A stretch of 64,000 nucleotides of DNA from Gottfriedia sp002574545. Its GTDB lineage: Bacteria > Bacillota > Bacilli > Bacillales > Bacillaceae_G. Below, piece by piece: positions 34,526 to 43,566 of this stretch (the first letter of the stretch is position 1; every line of letters begins with the position of its first letter). The stretch lies in the NCBI GenBank assembly GCA_052180195.1, contig CP197469.1; one strand, given 5' to 3'. A model generated the notes under the pieces. That model was not told the origin of the DNA and searched no databases. It saw only the letters and a program-made list of their open reading frames with translations. The position numbers and the translations under genes were made by a program.

Positions 34526-35299
34526 TTATTTTAATAATAGATAATCAAATGTATTTTTTGCTAACAAGATAAAGGTTACTGTAATAAAAAGGATTCGAAC
34601 GTAGCCACTGCCTTTTTTTATAGCGAATTTTGAACCACAAATTGCTCCTGCGATTTGTGCAAGTCCCATCGCGATCCCATATGCGTAATGAATTTGGCCC
34701 AAGTACATAAACATTAATAATGCAGCTATATTACTACCAAAGTTTAAAAACTTTGCGTTTCCGGCAGCTTTTAAGAAATCAAACCCCATCATTAAAAAAG
34801 CAAATATTAGGAATGAACCTGTTCCAGGACCGATGAATCCATCATAGAAACCAATTCCAAAAATTAAAAACATAAACAGAACAATACGAGAAACTGACAG
34901 CTTTTTATTGGTAGTCGTATCGCCCCAATCTTTCTTAAAAATAGTATAAATTGCAACTGCTGCAAGCATTATGAGCATAAGAGGTTTAAGAACGGTAGGG
35001 TCAATTAAATGAACTGTCCAAGCTCCCAAAACAGAACCAATAAAGGTAAGTGGGAATAACTTATAGACAGACTTCAAATCAAGCTTTCCAGAACGATAGA
35101 ACATGATTGTGCTCGTTAAAGAGCCGATTGATCCAGCTAATTTGTTCGTTGCGACAGCAGCAGCGGGAGATAGACCAGCAAATAATAATACTGGCAAAGT
35201 AATTAGCCCACCGCCTCCAACTACAGAATCAATAAATGCAGCTAAAAATCCAAAAACAATTAAAATTAATAATAACGATGGATCAATGTGGAATATCAT
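34526..35299 (-). CDS. TSUP (TauE/SafE) sulfite/organosulfonate exporter family
   Basis: A 257-residue membrane protein with about eight helices. The repeated family motifs are GFLAAFIDSVVGGGGLITLP near the N-terminus and FGIGFYDGFIGPGTGSFLIF in the second half. Family members export sulfite, sulfoacetate or related anions. The ATG at 35299 is preferred over a TTG at 35302 because of AAAGG spacing. It is next to the catabolic island but convergent with it and lacks the island operator, so it may be unrelated. A second TSUP gene is at 55589. Confidence 0.9.
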   Translation of the reverse strand: MIFHIDPSLLLILIVFGFLAAFIDSVVGGGGLITLPVLLFAGLSPAAAVATNKLAGSIGSLTSTIMFYRSGKLDLKSVYKLFPLTFIGSVLGAWTVHLIDPTVLKPLMLIMLAAVAIYTIFKKDWGDTTTNKKLSVSRIVLFMFLIFGIGFYDGFIGPGTGSFLIFAFLMMGFDFLKAAGNAKFLNFGSNIAALLMFMYLGQIHYAYGIAMGLAQIAGAICGSKFAIKKGSGYVRILFITVTFILLAKNTFDYLLLK

Positions 35300-35500
35300 C
35301 AAATCTACCTTTCTTTTCTATACTAATTTGATAGTAGATAAAATATAAAACAAAGTAAACATTAATTTAGTAAGATAAGAATATTTTTTTAATAAACCTT
35401 TTAAATTTACTAACACTGAAAATATACATACAACTTGTACCACTTTCTAAAAATTTGCATATATTGATATGTGATAATTTAATGATAAGGTGTGTATAGA

Positions 35501-35836
35501 TTGAATTTCGAACAAACAAATACTTCAACAGAAATAGAACAAGCTAAAGAAAAATACTTTGAAAAAAACGTTAATCGTTTAATGAAAGAGATTGTTACAA
35601 AGATCGAAATGAGGATGGCCCTGGAAGAACTAAAAGTTAATCGAATGATCCGATTTGGCTGTCTAGAAAGTGATGAAGTTATTAAACAAGTACAAAATGA
35701 ATTAACAAAAATATTAGAGGATTCAATTAAAGATATACATTTAAAAATGAATGAAATTGAACTTTATTTTCGTTCATTAGATGAAATACAAGGTAATTCA
35801 ATAACGAAGGAAGATTATTTTAATAAGCATAAATAG
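35501..35836 (+). CDS. Hypothetical alpha-helical cytosolic protein
   Basis: A 111-residue, highly charged, all-helical protein with heptad-like patterns (AKEKYFEKNVNRLMKEIVTK; EVIKQVQNELTKILEDSIKD) that suggest coiled coil. No family recognised. A TTG start at 35501 follows AAGGTG 8 bp upstream; a GTG at 35492 would overlap that site. It stands alone with its own terminator. Confidence 0.6.
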   Translation: MNFEQTNTSTEIEQAKEKYFEKNVNRLMKEIVTKIEMRMALEELKVNRMIRFGCLESDEVIKQVQNELTKILEDSIKDIHLKMNEIELYFRSLDEIQGNSITKEDYFNKHK

Positions 35837-35871
35837 AGTGAGAAACAATAAGTTTCCTCACTCTATTTTTT
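35831..35871 (+). terminator. Intrinsic terminator
   Basis: AAATAGAGTGAG pairs with CTCACTCTATTT, extended by AAAC/GTTT, then T-run; the stem begins at the stop codon of the preceding gene. Confidence 0.9.
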
Positions 35872-35889
35872 ACATAAGGGGAATTCATT

Positions 35890-36085
35890 ATGGTAACTTG
35901 CTTATTAATTGTTATTGTTGATATTAATAGTAATTCTTTATCGCAATGGGTTGTTGATCGACCATTTTGAACAGCACTTAATATTTTAGCAATGACATCT
36001 GTACAGCAGCCTTATTATGATGTTCACGGCAATCACATTAATGGCCCGTCGGAAGGTTTTCGATTTTTCTTATCTTCTTAAAAAC
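35890..36085 (-). pseudogene. Possible remnant of a Cys-rich spore-coat type gene
   Basis: On the minus strand one frame reads RKPSDGPLM, then, after in-frame stops, GCCTDVIAKILSAVQNGRST followed by T-H-C-D-K-E-L-L. A Cys-x-x-D-V-I-x-x-I-L-x-x-Q pattern recalls CotY/CotZ/ExsY-like coat and exosporium proteins. Several stops break it, so it is not functional. The match is from memory and short. Confidence 0.3.
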
Positions 36086-36148
36086 AACAATCAATATTAA
36101 TATTCGCCAATACATCATCACAATTTAGTGGTCACGATAATCGCATCT

Positions 36149-36262
36149 CTAGTGTTCGTAAAAACATTTGCATGGAAGAAAAGGTGGCTTAGGTGGTAAA
36201 AGTGACTTTTTTGGTGGGCAAGGAGGTTTAAGTTTGCATCCAGATGAGTTACATTTCCTCAT
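36149..36262 (-). CDS. Possible 37-residue Cys/Pro-rich peptide
   Basis: MRKCNSSGCKLKPPCPPKKS followed by L-L-P-P-K-P-P-F-L-P-C-K-C-F-Y-E-H. GGGAGG lies 3 bp before the ATG. Five Cys and nine Pro make it unlike random AT-rich sequence. It could be a small coat-type peptide or the 5' end of the decayed gene downstream on the same strand. Confidence 0.35.
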   Translation of the reverse strand: MRKCNSSGCKLKPPCPPKKSLLPPKPPFLPCKCFYEH

Positions 36263-36331
36263 ATACCTCCCAATAAAATTAAATTAATTAGGTCTCTTAA
36301 CTATCAATATGTCAAAATATTAGCCTAAATG

Positions 36332-36367
36332 AAAAGGTAGATCTCAAAAATGAGAGCTACCTTTTTA
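36332..36367. terminator. Terminator of the RND gene
   Basis: AAAAGGTAG and CTACCTTTTT, with an inner TCTC/GAGA, give T-runs on both strands just past the minus-strand RND stop. Confidence 0.82.
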
Positions 36368-36373
36368 TTCTAG

Positions 36374-39300
36374 TTAAAGTGAATTAACTTCCTCAGTTGA
36401 GATTACTTTCTTATTTGCTTGTTTTTTGTGCAACCATTGATAAATAATTGGTATTACTAAAAAGCTATTTAAGGTAGAAGTGATCATTCCACCGATAACA
36501 ACAATTCCTAATGTCTGTGAAATGACAGTATCACTTTGATGTGAAAATGCTAGTGGTATTAAAGTTAAAATAGTCGTAGCTGCCGTAATTATGATTGGTC
36601 TAATCCTTGAAAGGCTACCAGAAATAATGGCCTCTTCAGTATTCATTCCGTTTTTTCGATTACGCTCAATCTTATCAACTAGTACAATCCCATTTGTCAC
36701 TACAATTCCTGTTAACATTAAGACCCCGATTAGTGCTGCTAAATCCCACTCTCCACCCACTATTACTAAAGAGATAACAACACCACTTAATGCTAGTGGG
36801 ATACTTAATAATACTGAAATTGGGGCTCTCCATCCCTTAAATAATGATGAAGTAATGACCATAACTAAAAGTATTGAGAAGGCTACGGCAATTGACATAT
36901 CAAAAATCATTTCTTTAACTTGTTGAGTGATACCTCCCATTGAGTAACTGACTCCTTTTGGAAGAGCTTGCTTACTAATGACGTCATCAACTTGTTTTGA
37001 AACTTTACTAATATCATTTGAAGTTATTTGTCCTGTAACGATTGAATAAGGCTCGCCATTCCGTTCATTAATCGTTGAAGGGGTAGTATCTTGCGTAATA
37101 GATGCAATTTGTGCAAGTTTGACGGTTTTATTATTGCTTGTTAGGAATGTTTCATTTTTAAGGGAATCAATTACATCTTCTGGCGATGCATTTAATTGAA
37201 TTTGCGTATTCCCACTACTAATTTGATCAAGATACATATCAACTGGCAGACTTACATGATCAACTACAAATGTAGCATCTTTAGCCTGTGACATATACCG
37301 GTTAATTACTTTCATTACATCTGCTAATTGAATGCCATTTTGTTCAATTTCTTGTTGGTTGAATATAATTTTATATTTTGGAAGACCAGATGTTAAATCT
37401 ACTTTTCCATCGACGCTGAGCCCGTTAATTTTAACAAGTTTTGATCTCATTTGATCTGCAATTTTGTCTAGTGTTGTTTGATCAGAGCCTTTAAAGATGA
37501 CTTTCAATAAAGAATCATCACCGGCAATATTTTGACTTGATACAGTATAAGCTACATTTTTAGATAATTGTGGTAGTTGTTTGCTAAGTACTTTAATAAG
37601 TTGGTCCGAGTCCTTTTCGTTCTTTAAGGAAACAGAAAGATTCGCTACATTAGGCTTTTGTAGAAAACCACCGCCTTGGTCGAATACATCATCACTTTGT
37701 GGCGTATTTGTAGAACCAAAGTTAGCTATATAAGATTTTATTTTAGGATTATTTTTTAAATGATTTTCTACCTTTTGAACCTCGGAATCTACTTGCATTA
37801 ATGTACTTCCTTGGGGTAATTCAAGTTTAATCGCCACTTGACCGGTTTTAGCACTTGGTAGGAATGATACTGGTAAGAATGAACCAAATGCTACTGCAAA
37901 AATAAATAGTAAAGCTGAAATGAAAATTGTAAGTTTTTTCTTTTTTAATGATGTTAATAAGATCGGTTTCATTATTGGTTCTAAAGAAATAGCTTTTGTT
38001 TTCTTTTTATTATTTGTCCAACCCATTAGCGCAAGTGCTGGAATAACAAGAATTGCTACAAAGAACGATATAATTAGAGAGATAACAACAGACCATGCAA
38101 AACCACTATAAGAACCACTAATAGCTCCACCTACAAAGGCAATTGGTATGTAAACAGCAATTGTCGTAAGTGTAGAAGCTAAAATTGCAGGTGTCATTTC
38201 ATAAACTGCCGAACTCAATACAAACAATAATGATTTATCAGGATTTTGTTCTCTTTTACGGTACATATTATCAAGGATAACGATGGAATCATCAACAATT
38301 CGACCCATTGCAACAATTAAACCAGATACGGTTAAAATATTAAGTGTAATACCCATTGATTTTAAGATAGCTGTTGTTGCTAATAAAGAAATTGGTAATG
38401 AGATCGCAATGACTAATGTTGATTTTACATTACGGAAGAAGATAAGTACGCAAATCATTGAGAAAAGACATCCAAGTAAACCTTCACGGATCAATCCGTT
38501 TAATGAATCATTTAATTCTTTTTCACGATCTAATTGAGTTGTTAATTTTACTGTACCATCTTTTACTTGTTGTAAACTTTGAATTCTTTCGTTCACATTT
38601 TTTGCCACATCTGTAATGTTAGCACTTTGTGTTTTAATAACATTTAATTGAACACTTGCCTTTCCATCTGTTCTTGCAATCGTTTTTACATCATTTAGTG
38701 CATGAGTAACGGTCGCAAATGCTGAAAGTGGAATTTGATCACCATCTGAATTTTTGATTTTTATATCATTTAATTGTTTAACAGTTAAATTCCATCCTTC
38801 AAATTTAACTGGAATAGACATTTGATTTTGTAAAATCGTTCCTTCAGGTAAGGATGGAACTGAAATAGCTAAAGCTTTATTTAAGTCATCTAGAGTAAGT
38901 TTATTTTTTGCTAGCTCTTTCGTTCTAACGGTTAATACATATCCGTCTTTTGCACCACCAAAAACCGATACATCGGATACACCAGGAACTGTTTTAAGAT
39001 GCTGTACAATGTCCATTTGTGTTACTGATTTTAAAGTATTATCATCTAATTTATCACTAGTTAGACTGTAAGTTAATATAGGGAATGAACTAGTTGTAAG
39101 TCTAGTAACTAGAGGTTTAGATGTAATTGACGGAGGGATATCTGCGTTTTCTAAGGCCTTATTTACATCGATTTCGGCTTGTTTCATATCTGTATTCATT
39201 GGGAAATACAGACTCATAAAAACACCACCATCATAGGAGCTAGTTTCAATATCCTGTAAGCCTTCTGTTGTTCTTACAGCACTTTCTAGATTTGTGGTAA

Positions 39301-39490
39301 TATTTTGTTTTACTTGATCGGCCTGGTACATAGGTAGACGCATGCTTACAGTAAGAGTTGAATTGTTTATACCTGGTAAATAATCGCGTTGCATTTGGTA
39401 AGCTGAAATAGCACCCCAAGTTACGATCATAACGACGCAAACAATCATTAAAATTGCTCTTTGCATGGTCCCTTCTATAAATTTTTTCAT
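36374..39490 (-). CDS. RND-family efflux permease (HAE1/SwrC-like)
   Basis: A 1,038-residue inner-membrane pump of the AcrB/HAE1 family. N-terminal helix at ILMIVCVVMIVTWGAISAY, large porter loops, and the proton-relay helix IVAMGRIVDDSIVILDNMYR with the paired Asp; the second half repeats the bundle from ~550 (KKLTIFISALLFIFAVAFGS). Length is normal. No membrane-fusion or outer-membrane partner is adjacent, as expected for Firmicutes such as SwrC/YerP, which acts in surfactin resistance. The ATG follows AGGAGG. It is divergent from the two-component system at 39732, which may control it. Confidence 0.92.
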   Translation of the reverse strand: MKKFIEGTMQRAILMIVCVVMIVTWGAISAYQMQRDYLPGINNSTLTVSMRLPMYQADQVKQNITTNLESAVRTTEGLQDIETSSYDGGVFMSLYFPMNTDMKQAEIDVNKALENADIPPSITSKPLVTRLTTSSFPILTYSLTSDKLDDNTLKSVTQMDIVQHLKTVPGVSDVSVFGGAKDGYVLTVRTKELAKNKLTLDDLNKALAISVPSLPEGTILQNQMSIPVKFEGWNLTVKQLNDIKIKNSDGDQIPLSAFATVTHALNDVKTIARTDGKASVQLNVIKTQSANITDVAKNVNERIQSLQQVKDGTVKLTTQLDREKELNDSLNGLIREGLLGCLFSMICVLIFFRNVKSTLVIAISLPISLLATTAILKSMGITLNILTVSGLIVAMGRIVDDSIVILDNMYRKREQNPDKSLLFVLSSAVYEMTPAILASTLTTIAVYIPIAFVGGAISGSYSGFAWSVVISLIISFFVAILVIPALALMGWTNNKKKTKAISLEPIMKPILLTSLKKKKLTIFISALLFIFAVAFGSFLPVSFLPSAKTGQVAIKLELPQGSTLMQVDSEVQKVENHLKNNPKIKSYIANFGSTNTPQSDDVFDQGGGFLQKPNVANLSVSLKNEKDSDQLIKVLSKQLPQLSKNVAYTVSSQNIAGDDSLLKVIFKGSDQTTLDKIADQMRSKLVKINGLSVDGKVDLTSGLPKYKIIFNQQEIEQNGIQLADVMKVINRYMSQAKDATFVVDHVSLPVDMYLDQISSGNTQIQLNASPEDVIDSLKNETFLTSNNKTVKLAQIASITQDTTPSTINERNGEPYSIVTGQITSNDISKVSKQVDDVISKQALPKGVSYSMGGITQQVKEMIFDMSIAVAFSILLVMVITSSLFKGWRAPISVLLSIPLALSGVVISLVIVGGEWDLAALIGVLMLTGIVVTNGIVLVDKIERNRKNGMNTEEAIISGSLSRIRPIIITAATTILTLIPLAFSHQSDTVISQTLGIVVIGGMITSTLNSFLVIPIIYQWLHKKQANKKVISTEEVNSL

Positions 39491-39650
39491 CTTAAACCTC
39501 CTATATATCTATTTTAGATTGAAAATTATTTCATAAATCAACTCTATGTCATTGTAAAATTCCAAACTGAAACTTTAATGAATAATCAATTAAAAAAAGA
39601 TTAAAATGCTAAAAATACGAATCAAAAGTTCTATAATGGCATGTATATAA

Positions 39651-39693
39651 GGAACTTCTAGGACTAGAATCAGTCTAATAGAAGGAGTTTTTT
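39651..39693 (+). terminator. Leader hairpin with T-run before the two-component genes
   Basis: AACTTCT at 39653 and AGAAGGAGTT flank an inner GGACT-AGAATC-AGTCT hairpin, followed by T7. A TATAAT at 39632-39637 would place the start of transcription just before it, so it could act as an attenuator. The stem is imperfect. Confidence 0.35.
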
Positions 39694-39731
39694 TGAGACA
39701 CTAAAACTATTAATAGAAATTGGTGAGTTAA

Positions 39732-40430
39732 ATGAAGAAAATTTTAATTATTGAGGATGAAGTAAATATAGCTCGAGTTTTAAAATTAGAAATAGAATAT
39801 GAGGGTTATGAAGTGTTGGTCGAGCATAACGGAAAAGCTGGTTTAGAGACGGCTTTAAGTAATAATGTCGATCTAATTTTATTAGATGTTATGTTACCTG
39901 AACTGAGTGGAATCGAAGTATTAAGGAGAATAAGAAATACAAGTCAATTTGTGCCCGTAATTTTATTAACTGCTAGGGATACTACACATGATAAGATTAT
40001 CGGACTCGATTATGGTGCAAATGATTATATTACGAAGCCATTTGAAATCGAAGAAGTATTAGCAAGAATCCGTTCATGTCTACGATCAAGTAATCTTGTT
40101 CATGAATTTAAGAAAAGCGAAGAAGAAGATCCCACTTTAACGATTGAAGATTTAGTTGTTAATTTGGAAGCTAGAGAAGTAAAGCGAAATGATAGAGTCA
40201 TTTCTTTAACACCAAAAGAGTATGATTTATTAGTTTATCTTTTAACGAATCAGAATAAAATTTTGACAAGAGAAGGCATTATAACAACTGTTTGGGGCTA
40301 TGAGTATGAAGGGGAGACAAATGTTGTTGACGTGTACATTAGGCATTTAAGAAAGAAAATTGAAGAGGACTTTGATGTTCCTTTAATTCGAACTATACGG
40401 GGCGTGGGGTACACAATGAGGAAGGGTTAA
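39732..40430 (+). CDS. OmpR/PhoB-family response regulator
   Basis: A 232-residue response regulator. Receiver domain with acidic pocket (IIEDE), phosphorylation site Asp52 in LLDVMLPELSG, Thr in LLTARD and Lys in ITKPFEIEEV; then an OmpR-type winged helix (~130-230) with LTPKEYDLLVYLL, GYEYEGETNVVDVYIRHLRK and IRTIRGVGYTMR. It lies 1 bp before the histidine kinase gene, forming a pair. It is divergent from the RND pump gene at 36374. Confidence 0.95.
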   Translation: MKKILIIEDEVNIARVLKLEIEYEGYEVLVEHNGKAGLETALSNNVDLILLDVMLPELSGIEVLRRIRNTSQFVPVILLTARDTTHDKIIGLDYGANDYITKPFEIEEVLARIRSCLRSSNLVHEFKKSEEEDPTLTIEDLVVNLEAREVKRNDRVISLTPKEYDLLVYLLTNQNKILTREGIITTVWGYEYEGETNVVDVYIRHLRKKIEEDFDVPLIRTIRGVGYTMRKG

Positions 40431-40431
40431 G

Positions 40432-41784
40432 ATGAAAATAACGACTAAAATAAATTTGCTAATTACTTCATGGATCTTAATCATTCTGGTTTTTATTAAC
40501 GGGTTAGTCTTTTATTTGTTTATGAAAACGACTGTCAATATGGAAGAGCATGTTGTGAGTCAAAAGGCTCATGAAATCTTAAAAAAACAAGATATTCCTA
40601 TTACATTAAAGGTAAACGATGAAGCATTATATCCATTTATATCTAATCATTCTTATATTCGAATTATTGATTCAAACTCAAAAATTGTGACAGAAATTAG
40701 TAATGATAAACTACTGAACCGCATTAAACCTAAGTTCACTAGAAAAGAAGAAACGAAGCTAATCCCTTTTAGTGAGCATCAAAATATAGTTGTACGTGTA
40801 CCAATTTTGCAAGACCAAAAAGTCATTGGAACGTTAGAAATTGCAGAGTTGCTAGTAGGACTTGAGGGGCGAAAAGATATGCTATTAACAATAATGGCAA
40901 TCGTAACGCTTGTTTCCGCTGTTTTATCAATGATGGCTGGAAGATGGTTAACTCGTATCATAATGAACCCAATTACATCTATGATCATTACGATGGAAGA
41001 TATTGAGAAAAGTGGAGTTCCTAAAAAGATTTTAATAAAAAATGAAACAAAGGATGAATTGCACAAAATGGCAAGCACCTTTAATCGAATGATTAGTAGG
41101 CTTCAAGACAGCATTGAAAAACAGAAGCAGTTTGTTTCGGATGCATCACATGAGTTAAAAACTCCTATTACAGTTATTAGTAGCTATGCAAACTTATTAA
41201 GAAGACGTGGTTTTAAAAACGAGGAAATGGCGACTGAAGTAATTGAGACGATTTATTCTGAAGCCCACCGTATGCAAGATTTAACAAAGACGTTATTATC
41301 TTTAGCTGAATCGGAACATTTAAAGAATATCGAAATGAATCCAGTCGATCTAGTTGCTTTGTGTAATTCAACGCTAGTACAACTGCAAAATGTGTATAAG
41401 CGAGAAATTACTTTACATGCACAAAAACAGAAAATATTTATTAAAGGAAATGAGCTTAAGATTAAACAAGTTATTATTATTTTTTTAGATAATGCTATAA
41501 AATACAGTACTGAAAAAATAGAAGTAATTATTAGCTGTACTAGTGAAACTGTTATTCTTCAAATAAAAGATAATGGGATCGGAATTCGAGAGGAAGAATT
41601 AGAAAATATTTTCGAACGATTTTATCGAGTTGATAAAGCGCGTAGCCGTGGCGTTAGTGGTGGCACTGGGCTTGGTCTTTCAATTGCTAAAAATATAATT
41701 AACTTGCATAACGGGAAAATTAATATAAAAAGTGTTGAAAATGTAGGAACGGAAGTAGAGGTAGTATTTCCACTAGATGAGTAA
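40432..41784 (+). CDS. Sensor histidine kinase
   Basis: A 450-residue membrane kinase. Two membrane helices (~10-32 LLITSWILIILVFINGLVFY and ~150-170) flank an extracytoplasmic sensor of ~115 residues; HAMP linker ~170-225; dimerisation domain with phospho-acceptor His240 in SDASHELKTPITVI; ATPase domain with LDNAIKYST (N box), DNGIGI (G1), and GGTGLGLSIAKNI (G2). All key residues are present. Translation is coupled to the response regulator (stop and start 1 bp apart). The signal is unknown; cell-envelope stress is a guess from the RND and DedA neighbours. Confidence 0.95.
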   Translation: MKITTKINLLITSWILIILVFINGLVFYLFMKTTVNMEEHVVSQKAHEILKKQDIPITLKVNDEALYPFISNHSYIRIIDSNSKIVTEISNDKLLNRIKPKFTRKEETKLIPFSEHQNIVVRVPILQDQKVIGTLEIAELLVGLEGRKDMLLTIMAIVTLVSAVLSMMAGRWLTRIIMNPITSMIITMEDIEKSGVPKKILIKNETKDELHKMASTFNRMISRLQDSIEKQKQFVSDASHELKTPITVISSYANLLRRRGFKNEEMATEVIETIYSEAHRMQDLTKTLLSLAESEHLKNIEMNPVDLVALCNSTLVQLQNVYKREITLHAQKQKIFIKGNELKIKQVIIIFLDNAIKYSTEKIEVIISCTSETVILQIKDNGIGIREEELENIFERFYRVDKARSRGVSGGTGLGLSIAKNIINLHNGKINIKSVENVGTEVEVVFPLDE

Positions 41785-41828
41785 GTGAAAATAATCAGTA
41801 TATGAGTATTGAAAATTGAGGTTTTAAT

Positions 41829-43124
41829 ATGAACGAAATCATCCATTTATTAAATGAATATGGTTATATTATCTTATTTTTATCATTAATGTTGGAATTA
41901 ATCATCGTTCCAATACCGAATGAAGCATTAATGAGTTATGTAGGTGTTTTATGTTTTCATGGGGAAATGAATATTGTAATATCCATTATTGCTGCAGGAC
42001 TTGGAGGAGTAGCTGGGGTAACCATTTCCTACTGGTTAGGATATAAACTTGGTACGCCTTTCTTTCGTAAATTTGGTCATTATATCCATATGGGCCCAGA
42101 AAAGATGGAGAAGATGTCAAAATGGTACGAAAAATATGGAAAGGTATTATTATTAGTATCTTTCTTTATTCCGGGAATTAGACATTTCGCAAGCATTATT
42201 TCTGGAATCATTAAATTACCATATCGATCCTTTGCTATTTTTTCCTATATAGGTGTCTTTCTTTGGATTGGAACCTTTATTTGGTTAGGACAGGCTATGG
42301 GACCTAAATGGGATATCTATCAAACAGAAATTAAAAAGTGGTTAGTATTAGGTAGTATATTATTAGGATTTATAGTGCTCGCTTTTTTTGTTGTTAAAGC
42401 AAATAAAAAAATAATTAAAGAGTCATTACTACTAATTTTTGAATCAAGTTTCAAGAGATTTAAAAGCTTTATGAAAATAAAATTGATTATCTTAATCTGT
42501 TTAACTTTTTTCGTTACATTTTTTATCTTAATGGTCGGGTTAATTCAAGATACAATAAGCAATGAATTTGATAAATTCAATTTTATATTCATGACTATTG
42601 TTTTTAATTTATTTAATCAAAATTGGCACGGAAGTTTGAATTTTATTTATTCATTGTCGAATTGGAAGGATTTAGTGACGATTTCGTTTGCCACAATCTT
42701 AGTAATCGTGATAAATAACAAAAATAAATGGCTTGAATTGGTCTTTTTTATCGCTAGTTTAGCTGGAATTCTTATACTATCCAAGGGGATTCCTTGGATG
42801 TTCAACTTTATGCTCGGAGATCATGTAAGTAAAAACTTTCCTAATGAAAAGTCTATGTTGATTTTGACAGTATTAGGTTACTTCCTTATTATGGTGATTC
42901 GACATAATAAAGCTTATTTACTTAATATCGTAATGTTCTTCAGTTTTATTTTTGTTGTTTTACTATTTTCTGTAAGCAGTGTCTATTTGCACCAAAATTT
43001 ACCTAGTGACATTGCTGCTGGGTATGTATTCAGTTTAGTTTGGTTAAGTGGACTCATATTCTCACTAGAATTGTTTCGATTTGTATCGTTGTTAAAAAAG
43101 AATATGCGTGAGGAAAAATTTTAA
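41829..43124 (+). CDS. DedA-family protein fused to a degenerate PAP2 domain
   Basis: A 431-residue polytopic membrane protein. Residues ~1-200 are DedA/SNARE-associated (PIPNEALMSYVGVL; SFFIPGIRHFASIISGIIKL), a family of lipid flippase-like proteins. Residues ~215-420 look like a PAP2 phosphatase bundle, but its motifs are lost: PSGH is N-E-K-S at 339-342, and the SRxYLGxH motif reads SSVYLHQNLPSD, with Arg to Ser384 and His to Asn390; only Asp394 remains. So a lipid phosphatase activity is unlikely. It follows the kinase gene by 44 bp and is likely co-transcribed. Known DedA-PAP2 fusions have active phosphatase motifs; this one appears to keep the fold for another role. Confidence 0.85.
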   Translation: MNEIIHLLNEYGYIILFLSLMLELIIVPIPNEALMSYVGVLCFHGEMNIVISIIAAGLGGVAGVTISYWLGYKLGTPFFRKFGHYIHMGPEKMEKMSKWYEKYGKVLLLVSFFIPGIRHFASIISGIIKLPYRSFAIFSYIGVFLWIGTFIWLGQAMGPKWDIYQTEIKKWLVLGSILLGFIVLAFFVVKANKKIIKESLLLIFESSFKRFKSFMKIKLIILICLTFFVTFFILMVGLIQDTISNEFDKFNFIFMTIVFNLFNQNWHGSLNFIYSLSNWKDLVTISFATILVIVINNKNKWLELVFFIASLAGILILSKGIPWMFNFMLGDHVSKNFPNEKSMLILTVLGYFLIMVIRHNKAYLLNIVMFFSFIFVVLLFSVSSVYLHQNLPSDIAAGYVFSLVWLSGLIFSLELFRFVSLLKKNMREEKF

Positions 43125-43162
43125 AAACGTAAATCAAATAAACATTCATTATTTAAAATCTT

Positions 43163-43210
43163 GATCAAGAATCCGTATTAGTAAACTACCACGGGTTCTT
43201 GATTTTTTTA
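43163..43210 (+). terminator. Intrinsic terminator
   Basis: ATCAAGAATCCG (43164-43175) pairs with CGGGTTCTTGAT (43192-43203), one G-U pair, then T6. Confidence 0.88.
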
Positions 43211-43306
43211 GTAATAAATTACATGATATTGTTCTCAAGCCATGAGTAATCAGCCTGATAAAGCAATTGAATTAAATCTAAAATTTAGATCAATCGTCTA
43301 ACTTAT

Positions 43307-43350
43307 AAAAAGTAATTAAGTAACATAATTTGTTATTTAATTACTTTTTT
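43307..43350 (+). terminator. Second hairpin with T-run
   Basis: AAAAAGTAATTAA (43307-43319) pairs with TTAATTACTTTTT (43337-43349). No gene ends just before it; it may belong to lost sequence. Confidence 0.6.
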
Positions 43351-43368
43351 GTTTTGATTTATTATGTT

Positions 43369-43446
43369 CCAAACCCGCCAAAAGCAAAAACAACATATAA
43401 AGTTGTAAATTTAGAGGAAATACTAGAATGGTTAGGATTAAAATAG
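43369..43446 (+). pseudogene. 3' remnant of an unidentified gene
   Basis: A 25-codon stretch before a stop reads PNPPKAKTTYKVVNLEEILE then WLGLK. Its composition is protein-like, but it has no start or ribosome binding site. The rest of the gap 43211-43566 shows only the hairpins listed. Confidence 0.3.
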
Positions 43447-43525
43447 AAAACAACCCTAAGTTAAATCGAATATAAAATTAAATCACTAATTTAAAAAACA
43501 TTACATCAATAATCAATTAAAATGT

Positions 43526-43562
43526 AACCATGAACGGTCCCGTAAAACTGTTCATGGTTTTT
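43526..43562. terminator. Terminator of bioA
   Basis: AACCATGAAC (43526-43535) pairs with GTTCATGGTT (43550-43559); it directly follows the bioA stop on the minus strand. Confidence 0.8.
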
Positions 43563-43566
43563 AATA

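Noticed and set aside
34526..35299. First TSUP exporter as member of the catabolic island
   Set aside because: It is convergent, separated by a strong bidirectional terminator and has no island-type operator upstream.
43211..43300. 19-codon frame beginning ATGAGTAATCAGCC
   Set aside because: Too short, no ribosome binding site, no similarity recognised.
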